Origin: Paracoccaceae bacterium
GTDB lineage: Bacteria; Pseudomonadota; Alphaproteobacteria; Rhodobacterales; Rhodobacteraceae
Reading direction: 5' to 3'
DNA: 5,415 nt
NCBI GenBank assembly: GCA_007131465.1
Contig: SLQN01000321.1
Span: 1-5,415, forward strand
In this document: positions 1 to 4,385 of the stretch, piece by piece
Numbering within the stretch: position 1 is the stretch's first letter
Layout: the number at the start of each line of letters is the position of its first letter
Made by a program: the position numbers and the translations under genes
Notes under the pieces: model-generated
What the model was told of the DNA's origin: nothing
Seen by the model: only the letters and a program-made list of their open reading frames with translations
Databases searched by the model: none

Positions 1-214
1 CCCGCTCTGGACCGTGGATTGTGCATGGGGTGGTCATGGTTTGTCCTTGGGGCTTTCTCTGGGCTTTGTTTTGCCCGATCCACTGGCGGGCCAGGCTGGA
101 GCCTAGCGATCCCCGGGGGGGGATGGACGGTCGGGCTGTGAGTTTCTGCCATTTTGCGACATCTAGCAGGAAAATGTTTGCGGGTTGCTCATGCTGCGTT
201 AACATGATGGGGTT
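1..214. other. Left-edge stretch without an established gene; possible 3' end of an upstream + strand gene
   Basis: No start-to-stop gene can be supported here. All three + frames are open at the left edge. The most protein-like reading starts at base 2 and gives 34 residues ending in a TAG at 104-106 (C-terminus LPDPLAGQAGA); its use of TTG and CTG codons resembles the genes downstream. A second frame stays open to a TGA at 139-141. A third stays open to a TGA at 216-218, but its product is rich in Trp, Cys and Met and looks like noise. On the minus strand an ATG at 205-203 opens a frame to the edge, with no ribosome binding site. The stretch also contains an 8-G run (115-122) inside an ATCCCC/GGGGAT inverted repeat (109-124). 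The upstream neighbour cannot be identified from this fragment. Confidence 0.3.
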
Positions 215-484
215 ATGAAAGCAGTTGGAATACGCGTAGGCGCGATTGCGTTGGTTTTTGCGAGCATGTGGTTTATTGCAGGGATACTGCAGGTTCCTGC
301 ATGGCAAATTGCCGGACTGTTTAGCTGGGGTATCTTTTGTATGCTTTTCAGTTATGAGTTAGGCGGTGCGAAACGCAGATATCGACAAGGTTTTGAAGAA
401 CGCAAATGGCTGGAGCGCGCGTGGTTGTTTGCGGGTGTCGGGTGTCTGATCGGTGCGATTATAATCCTGATTATGTATTTGTAG
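215..484 (+). CDS. Small three-helix integral membrane protein, unknown function
   Basis: An 89-residue protein I do not recognise. Three hydrophobic stretches are visible at about residues 8-25, 32-49 and 69-88. The second and third are separated by a strongly basic and charged loop (residues 53-68, beginning KRRYRQ). By the positive-inside rule this loop should face the cytoplasm, with the N-terminus (MK, R7) also inside. There is no lipobox and no cleavable-signal pattern, so it is probably an inner-membrane protein. The start at 215 is the first ATG and puts a short basic N-terminus before helix 1; GGGG at 209-212 is a poorly spaced ribosome site, so the start is only moderately secure. 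The stop lies 14 nt before the lipid kinase, which has its own good ribosome site, so the two are probably co-transcribed. A link to lipid metabolism is inferred from position alone. Confidence 0.65.
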   Translation: MKAVGIRVGAIALVFASMWFIAGILQVPAWQIAGLFSWGIFCMLFSYELGGAKRRYRQGFEERKWLERAWLFAGVGCLIGAIIILIMYL

Positions 485-498
485 GCTGAGGTTGGTGT

Positions 499-1401
499 AT
501 GCGGAAAGTCAGATTGTTGCTTAACCCTCGATCCGGGATTGGACAGTCTTTCCGTGGATTGCGCGGGGCCGTTGATCGCTATTTCGAGAATCCGGACACG
601 GATGTTGCCTACCAATTTACCCAGAGCAAAGAAGATGGGATTGCCAAGGCGCAACGTGCCGTCGATGAAGGCGTGGATACGCTTTTGGTTGTGGGTGGCG
701 ATGGAACCGTCAGTACGATTGGGCGTGTATTGATCCATACGGATATTCAGCTCGGCGTGATACCCGCTGGAAGTGGAAATGGCTTTGCCCGCCATTTTGG
801 CCTTGATCTGAATCCTGCCAAAGCGGTAGCACAACTGGCAGAGGGACAGAGTCGGGAAATTGATGTCGGCGTCGTGAACGACGTCCCCTTTTTCGTCACC
901 TGCAGCATGGCGTGGGATGCGGCCATTGTGCGTACGTTTGAAAAATTTCCCTTCCGCGGCATTTTGCCCTATGTCTTTGCAGGGGTGCAGGAATTTTTTG
1001 ACTACGAACGGCAGAATATGCGGGTGATCTTTGATGATGGCGAGACACGTGATTTGGTTGAACCGGTGATTTTGACCATTGCCAATTTGACGCAGTTTGG
1101 TGGCGGGGCGGTAATTGCTCCGCATGCGAAACATAATGATGGACAGCTCGAGTTTATTTGTGCCTTGCAGCGTGATTTTCCGCTTGTATTGGCGAACCTC
1201 GCGCGCTTGTTTGATGGTTCGATTCACAGGATTCCACATGTGTATACGCGTAGTTCGAAGGGGCTGCGTGTGGAGCGGGAGCACGCCGGGCCTTTGCAAT
1301 TGGATGGTGAGTTAATGGAAATGGATGCGAATGTGAATGTAAGTGTGTTGCCAAAGGCATTGCGCGTGTTGGTGCCGCACACGGCGGCGGAGCAGGCCTG
1401 A
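499..1401 (+). CDS. Diacylglycerol kinase catalytic-domain lipid kinase (DgkB/YegS/LCB5-type)
   Basis: A 300-residue protein of the usual length for bacterial soluble lipid kinases of this fold, which phosphorylate a lipid hydroxyl using ATP at the membrane surface. Hallmarks in order: N-terminal strand followed by NPRSG (9-13); the nucleotide-binding GGDGT (66-70); the substrate/nucleotide loop GVIPAGSGNGFAR (86-98); a C-terminal beta-domain with GGGAVIAPHAKHNDGQLEF (202-219), where the family usually has a DG-L motif; and LDGE (268-271). There is no signal peptide or membrane helix, so the protein is cytoplasmic or peripheral. The ATG at 499 follows GAGG at 488-491 with 7 nt spacing. The stop codon overlaps the next start (TGATG), implying translational coupling to the EEP enzyme. 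The fold is clear, but the substrate (diacylglycerol, phosphatidylglycerol, sphingoid base, undecaprenol or other) cannot be told from sequence. Confidence 0.92.
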   Translation: MRKVRLLLNPRSGIGQSFRGLRGAVDRYFENPDTDVAYQFTQSKEDGIAKAQRAVDEGVDTLLVVGGDGTVSTIGRVLIHTDIQLGVIPAGSGNGFARHFGLDLNPAKAVAQLAEGQSREIDVGVVNDVPFFVTCSMAWDAAIVRTFEKFPFRGILPYVFAGVQEFFDYERQNMRVIFDDGETRDLVEPVILTIANLTQFGGGAVIAPHAKHNDGQLEFICALQRDFPLVLANLARLFDGSIHRIPHVYTRSSKGLRVEREHAGPLQLDGELMEMDANVNVSVLPKALRVLVPHTAAEQA

Positions 1402-2123
1402 TGCGGATGGTTCTCTACAATATGCGCTACGGTACCGGCGGCGGTTCTTTATTGCCTTGGCAGGGGTATTTGCGGCACACGACCCCGAACGTAAATGCCA
1501 TTGCCGGTTTTTTGAAGGATTTGAATCCGGATATTGCTGGATTGGTGGAGGTCGATAGCGGTTCATTCCGGCATCGGCGTTATCATCAGGCGGAACAATT
1601 GGCGACACAGCTTGGTCATTATCATTGCTATCGAAGTAAATATGGGGAGGGGAGCTGGCTGCATCATGTTCCGGTTTTAAACAAACAGGGCAATGCTTTC
1701 TTGACGCGCGATACGATCCAGCAGAGCCAGTTTCACTTTTTTAATCGTGGTATGAAAAAACTTGTGATTGAACTGGAGTTGGAGGGCGTTACCGTATTTC
1801 TTGTGCACTTGGCGCTCAAGTATCGCATTCGGCATCAACAGATGTCCGAGTTATATGATCTGGTAAAATCCACTGACAAGCCCCATGTGGTAGCGGGTGA
1901 TTTCAATGCATTCTTCGGGCGCAATGAAATGAATCTGTTTCTTGCTGCCACGGGGTTGCGCAATGCCAATGAGCAAGGTTTGCCTACCTTTCCGAGCTGG
2001 CAGCCGAAACGTGAATTGGATTTCATTTTCTACAGCAAAGATATTCACATGAGCGACTTTTCAATACCGCCGGTTACGTATTCGGATCATTTACCATTGG
2101 TTTTTGATTTTGATTTGCAATGA
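1401..2123 (+). CDS. Endonuclease/exonuclease/phosphatase (EEP) family metal-dependent hydrolase
   Basis: A 240-residue protein with a complete EEP active site. Visible residues are N7 (LYN), metal-binding E50 (LVEVD), H136 (LVHLALK), D167 and N169 (AGDFNA), D207 (ELDFIF), and D229-H230 in SDHLPL near the C-terminus. The family cleaves phosphodiesters or phosphomonoesters with Mg2+; members include AP endonucleases, DNases, sphingomyelinases and inositol-phosphate phosphatases. At 240 residues this is a minimal domain with no fused module. No signal peptide is seen, so it is probably cytoplasmic. The ATG at 1401 shares its A with the kinase stop codon and has GGAG at 1389-1392, 8 nt upstream. 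The ending is an in-frame double stop TGA TAG (2121-2126), directly followed by a heptamer array. Coupling to a lipid kinase suggests a phospholipid or phosphorylated-headgroup substrate, but a DNA or RNA substrate is not excluded. Confidence 0.88.
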   Translation: MRMVLYNMRYGTGGGSLLPWQGYLRHTTPNVNAIAGFLKDLNPDIAGLVEVDSGSFRHRRYHQAEQLATQLGHYHCYRSKYGEGSWLHHVPVLNKQGNAFLTRDTIQQSQFHFFNRGMKKLVIELELEGVTVFLVHLALKYRIRHQQMSELYDLVKSTDKPHVVAGDFNAFFGRNEMNLFLAATGLRNANEQGLPTFPSWQPKRELDFIFYSKDIHMSDFSIPPVTYSDHLPLVFDFDLQ

Positions 2124-2124
2124 T

Positions 2125-2201
2125 AGTGGCAAGTGGCAAGTGGCAAGTGGCAAGTGGCAAGTGGCAAGTGGCAAGTGGCGAGTGGCGAGTGGCGAGTGGC
2201 A
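2125..2201. repeat. 11-copy heptamer tandem repeat (AGTGGCA/AGTGGCG)
   Basis: Exactly 77 bp, or 11 uninterrupted units of 7 bp: seven AGTGGCA, then three AGTGGCG, then one AGTGGCA. The single A/G variant is clustered in units 8-10, which is typical of expansion by slippage or unequal crossover. The array begins one base after the EEP stop codon, outside the coding sequence. Because 7 is not a multiple of 3, three units encode a 7-residue period (VASGKWQ) in each frame, so database proteins containing this string are likely artefacts. Copy number is probably variable between strains. Confidence 0.95.
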
Positions 2202-2270
2202 AGGGAAGAGCAACAAGAGCCCCAAGGCAATCATGCGCTATCTTCGCTCACCTTGGAAAGTGGGAGTTCC

Positions 2271-2291
2271 GCATTGGGCATTGGATATTGA
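2271..2291. repeat. Short heptamer patch (GCATTGG x2 plus a diverged unit)
   Basis: Two perfect tandem GCATTGG units (2271-2284) are followed by a diverged third heptamer, ATATTGA (2285-2291). Its 7-bp period is the same as the array 70 bp upstream, but its sequence is different. It is short enough to be chance, so confidence as a real tandem repeat is modest. Confidence 0.4.
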
Positions 2292-2322
2292 AATCGGTTT
2301 GTGGTAGCGCGTTGGCAAATCC

Positions 2323-2355
2323 ACAACAACTTGTATGTGAAACTGAAGTTGCTGT
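2323..2355. repeat. Stem-loop, 10-bp arms
   Basis: ACAACAACTT at 2323-2332 pairs with AAGTTGCTGT at 2346-2355 at 9 of 10 positions, around a 13-nt loop. No T-run follows; CCCCGG comes next. It is the first of three successive hairpin-forming segments in this spacer. Confidence 0.55.
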
Positions 2356-2366
2356 TTAGCCCCGGC

Positions 2367-2382
2367 TCCGAGCGCGCTCGGA
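2367..2382. repeat. 16-bp perfect GC-rich palindrome
   Basis: TCCGAGCGCGCTCGGA reads identically on both strands and has an uninterrupted centre. This could be a dimeric-protein binding site or the stem of a tight hairpin. It is not followed by a T-run, so it is not a standard intrinsic terminator on either strand. Confidence 0.7.
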
Positions 2383-2422
2383 TGATGCGGAGGTGTAACT
2401 TGTGTCGAAGTGGTGGGAGTCT

Positions 2423-2506
2423 GGTTGAACGAGAACGGCGACGCGAACGGTGAACGATTCTTTTTTGCCAACTCGTAATCCGTTCGCGTCGCCGTTCGCG
2501 TCAACC
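2423..2506. repeat. Long inverted repeat with 27-28-nt arms and 29-nt loop
   Basis: The left arm (2423-2450) and the reverse complement of the right arm (2480-2506) share GGTTGA at the outer end and the 18-bp perfect core GAACGGCGACGCGAACGG at the inner end (2433-2450 and 2480-2497). They differ only in the 3-4 bases between these blocks. The loop is 2451-2479 and contains a run of six T. The core itself repeats a GAACGG word. As RNA this would be a very stable hairpin about 84 nt long. The absence of a T-run after either arm argues against a simple terminator. A palindromic mobile-type repeat or an mRNA 3'-end structure is possible. Confidence 0.85.
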
Positions 2507-2577
2507 GAAATGGGACGCTAATGTTGCGTCAAGAGTAGAGAACAATGAAGTGACTGGTAAGCCGGTAATAAATTCAG

Positions 2578-2583
2578 AAGGGA
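2578..2583 (+). promoter_or_regulatory. Ribosome binding site that sets the fxsA start
   Basis: AAGGGA lies 8 nt before the ATG at 2592. This favours 2592 over the in-frame GTG at 2550, which would add 14 polar residues ahead of the first membrane helix. Confidence 0.7.
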
Positions 2584-2591
2584 TTGATGGT

Positions 2592-2993
2592 ATGGTGTTT
2601 TCGTATTTGGTTGCATTGTTTGTGGGGTTGCCGCTGATTGAGTTGTGGGTGTTGTTACTGGTGGGTAGCCGGATTGGATGGCTGCCGACCATTGTGCTGG
2701 TCGTGGTGACCGGTGTGATTGGGGCCAGTCTGGCGCGAGCCCAAGGGTTGCAGACGGTTGCGGCGATTCAGCGCGATATGGCGGCTGGTGTGATGCCGGC
2801 GCCACGTCTGATGGATGGCGTGATGATTTTGCTGGCTGGCGCCATGCTGATCACACCGGGTATTCTGACGGATATCTTCGGCTTCCTGTTGCTGGTTCCC
2901 GCAACGCGACAAATGATTCGCAATTACCTCCGGATTAAACTGGAGCAAAAGCTACGGGAGGGATCGGTGTCCTTCACGTACAGGGAATTTTAG
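2592..2993 (+). CDS. fxsA: FxsA-family membrane protein
   Basis: A 133-residue polytopic inner-membrane protein with the family hallmarks. It has GLPLIELWVLLLVG in helix 1 (12-25) with the conserved acidic residue E17; GASLARAQG (44-52) after helix 2; and LITPGILTDIFGFLLLVPATR (86-106) in the C-terminal hydrophobic hairpin. A basic cytoplasmic tail follows. Helices lie at about 4-24, 30-48 and 77-102. FxsA was named in E. coli for suppressing F-plasmid exclusion of phage T7 when overproduced; its normal cellular role is not established, so none is assigned. The start at 2592 is chosen for its ribosome site and because it opens directly into helix 1. The gene stands alone on its strand after the structured spacer and converges on the downstream kinase gene, overlapping it by 4 nt. 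Confidence 0.92.
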   Translation: MVFSYLVALFVGLPLIELWVLLLVGSRIGWLPTIVLVVVTGVIGASLARAQGLQTVAAIQRDMAAGVMPAPRLMDGVMILLAGAMLITPGILTDIFGFLLLVPATRQMIRNYLRIKLEQKLREGSVSFTYREF

Positions 2994-4102
2994 GCAGAAA
3001 AGCGGTCGAGGATCCGGCGAATGGCAGATTCGCGGGTTTCGATACTCTCGCAGAGTTTGAATTGCACGAGCGCGCGATTGAGATTTTGTTCGTCGCTTTT
3101 TACTTTGAAGTATACATTTCCGGCAAGGTAGTCAGCAAAAAAGCGGACGCCGAGTTCGAAGGTAAGTAGGCGTATGCTATCATACAGATAGTGTAGGTCG
3201 GCATCGGAAAAGAAACTCCGAGCATAGGTCATATACCCCCGGACAATGGCTTCGCAGAGGTCTGTATCGAAAATGACACGCGTCAGGTCTTGGGTTTCTT
3301 CTCCGACAGGGTTACAGCAGGAACGTAAACAATCGCCAAAATCATAATGCACGAGACCAGGTTTGACCGTATCGAGGTCGATGATGCAAGTGCCTTTTCC
3401 TGTTTCATCGTCGATCATGATATTGGCCACTTTCGGGTCGCCATGAATAGGGCGAATGCACAACTCGCCACGATGACATGCGTCTTCTAGAATGGAGGCC
3501 CAATCGCGCCTTTTAGAAATAAAGCGATAGCAATGCTCGGCATCTACGGAGGTTTTGAGACGCTCTTGGGCAAGCTGGGCCTCCAAAATTTTATCCATTT
3601 TGGAAATATATCCGGGTGTGATATGAAATCCCGGTAATGTATCAGAGAGCGCATCGGTAGGAATGTCACTAATTAAACGCTGAAACTGTCCGAGCACAAA
3701 CCCAGCCTCATGGGCATGTTCGAGGTTCTGGATCTGTTCGTAAGCGGTGGCTGACGCAATCAAGGAAATGGCACGCCAGTAATCGCCTGATGAATCCTGG
3801 ATAAAGTCGGCTCCGGTTTTAGTCGGGATCACGCGCGGCAACTGCCAGATGCGGTCAGACATATGTTGCTCGGCTTCCAGTTTGTTGTGCACATGCTCGG
3901 TGACGACTTTCATGTTTTGAATTACTTTTTCGGGTGATGAAAATACGTGTCGATTGAGGCGTTGGAGTACGAACCTTTCTTCTGAAAAGGTTGTGCGAAA
4001 GATCGCGATATAGGTGTCGTTGACGTTGCCGCCTGTGTTGGAGAGAACCCGTACTAACCTTCCGGCTACATCAAATTCTGTCGCGATGAGAGCTGCTTTC
4101 AT
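2990..4102 (-). CDS. NahK-like sugar kinase (aminoglycoside phosphotransferase fold)
   Basis: A 370-residue cytoplasmic kinase. Features in order: the nucleotide loop GGNVNDTY (24-31); the FVLQRLNRHVF segment (44-54), which resembles the LQRIN-type segment of N-acetylhexosamine 1-kinases; the catalytic loop IHGDPKVANIM (219-229) with D222 and N227; and the metal-binding CIIDLDTVKPGLVHYDFGD (239-257) with D242, D244 and D254. Length and motif spacing match NahK, which makes GlcNAc-1-phosphate or GalNAc-1-phosphate from the free sugar. The true substrate may be another sugar or amino sugar, since no phosphorylase, uridylyltransferase or epimerase gene is nearby. The ATG at 4102-4100 has only a weak GGAA ahead of it, but the glycine loop at residue 24 fits this start. 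It ends tail-to-tail with fxsA and is divergent from the efflux gene. Confidence 0.88.
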   Translation of the reverse strand: MKAALIATEFDVAGRLVRVLSNTGGNVNDTYIAIFRTTFSEERFVLQRLNRHVFSSPEKVIQNMKVVTEHVHNKLEAEQHMSDRIWQLPRVIPTKTGADFIQDSSGDYWRAISLIASATAYEQIQNLEHAHEAGFVLGQFQRLISDIPTDALSDTLPGFHITPGYISKMDKILEAQLAQERLKTSVDAEHCYRFISKRRDWASILEDACHRGELCIRPIHGDPKVANIMIDDETGKGTCIIDLDTVKPGLVHYDFGDCLRSCCNPVGEETQDLTRVIFDTDLCEAIVRGYMTYARSFFSDADLHYLYDSIRLLTFELGVRFFADYLAGNVYFKVKSDEQNLNRALVQFKLCESIETRESAIRRILDRFSA

Positions 4103-4181
4103 GCATATATTCCATATTTTGATTGTTTTCGCGATGGGAAACGCTGTGAGTCATGTCTGGGGCTTCCCGCAGAGGCATAAT

Positions 4182-4200
4182 CGGAATAGTGCCTGTTCCG
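4182..4200. promoter_or_regulatory. Candidate operator-like inverted repeat
   Basis: CGGAA at 4182-4186 and TTCCG at 4196-4200 are exact inverted repeats spaced by 9 bp, giving half-sites one helical turn or so apart. The site lies 80 bp upstream of the kinase start in a divergent promoter region, where a repressor or activator site is plausible. Five-base arms can arise by chance. Confidence 0.25.
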
Positions 4201-4375
4201 TAGTTGAATTGCAAGTGCGGGAAAAATTGCATTATTGCCATATTGTTGCGATCTTTCACACTAATATTGTATGTTTTTGCAAGTTCGCCCTATTTGTTAC
4301 GGTGTGTTTTGTTCTAGCAATTGGTTCCTTGTCTGGATGAAGATAGAACATGAAAAGATATGTCCGTGTTTTTTT

Positions 4376-4381
4376 GAGGTG
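4376..4381 (+). promoter_or_regulatory. Ribosome binding site for the efflux lipoprotein
   Basis: GAGGTG lies 4 nt before the ATG at 4386. It supports that start over the in-frame ATG at 4350, which has only a poor site and would give an unusually long 33-residue lipoprotein signal. Confidence 0.6.
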
Positions 4382-4385
4382 TGGT

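Larger units (their letters stand above)
2124..2591. other. Structured non-coding spacer between the EEP gene and fxsA
   Basis: This 468-bp spacer has no credible gene. It holds, in order, an 11-copy heptamer array (2125-2201), a CCAAGG/CCTTGG inverted repeat (2222-2227 and 2251-2256), a small GCATTGG heptamer patch (2271-2291), a stem-loop (2323-2355), a perfect palindrome (2367-2382), a long inverted repeat (2423-2506), a weak GACGC/GCGTC hairpin (2514-2530), and the fxsA ribosome site. None of the hairpins is followed by a T-run. The density of repeats is unlike the rest of the window and suggests either a site colonised by repetitive elements or a structured 3' untranslated region. I infer no specific function. 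Confidence 0.7.
4103..4385. other. Divergent intergenic region between the kinase and the efflux lipoprotein gene
   Basis: This AT-richer 283-bp spacer must contain promoters for both divergent genes. On the + strand, TTGCGA (4246-4251) and TATGTT (4270-4275) with 18-bp spacing form a weak sigma70-like candidate that would leave a leader of about 100 nt; I give it low weight. Also present are a 5-bp inverted repeat (4182-4200) and two near-identical 11-mers (TTGCAAGTGCG at 4209-4219 and TTGCAAGTTCG at 4277-4287). A + frame running through the spacer starts inside the kinase gene and has no recognisable product, so I treat it as non-coding. Confidence 0.6.

Noticed and set aside
1..205. A minus-strand frame open from an ATG at 205-203 to the left edge
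   Set aside because: There is no ribosome site, the product is proline- and glutamine-rich with no motif, and it can be open by chance over this length.
352..1299. A 315-codon minus-strand frame opposite the small membrane gene and the lipid kinase
   Set aside because: It is antisense to a gene with complete kinase motifs. The translated protein has no recognisable domain and a composition typical of a shadow frame.
2120..2359. A 79-codon + frame whose ATG overlaps the EEP stop (ATGA), with a VASGKWQ-type periodic N-terminus
   Set aside because: The overlap looks operon-like, but there is no ribosome site. The N-terminal half is only the translated heptamer array, and the rest crosses hairpin-forming repeats with no protein-like character.
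2382..2453. A 23-codon + frame with tandem ATGs ending in an arginine/glutamate-rich tail
   Set aside because: It has no ribosome site upstream, and its charged tail is just the left arm of the inverted repeat.
2238..2504. An 88-codon minus-strand frame across the spacer
   Set aside because: It needs a TTG start inside an inverted-repeat arm, has no ribosome site and reads through the palindrome and stem-loops. Its openness is explained by the repeat composition.
2423..2506. Intrinsic terminator for the kinase/EEP cluster
   Set aside because: The hairpin is strong but neither arm is followed by a T-run; the only T-run is in the loop. Integron attC was also considered and dropped because no matching core sites are seen.
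2550..2591. Upstream GTG start extending FxsA by 14 residues
   Set aside because: The AAGGGA site at 2578-2583 serves the ATG at 2592, and the extension is polar and unlike FxsA N-termini.
4014..4340. A 108-codon + frame across the divergent spacer
   Set aside because: It starts inside the antisense kinase gene, shows no family features and ends just before the real efflux gene, so it is probably spurious.
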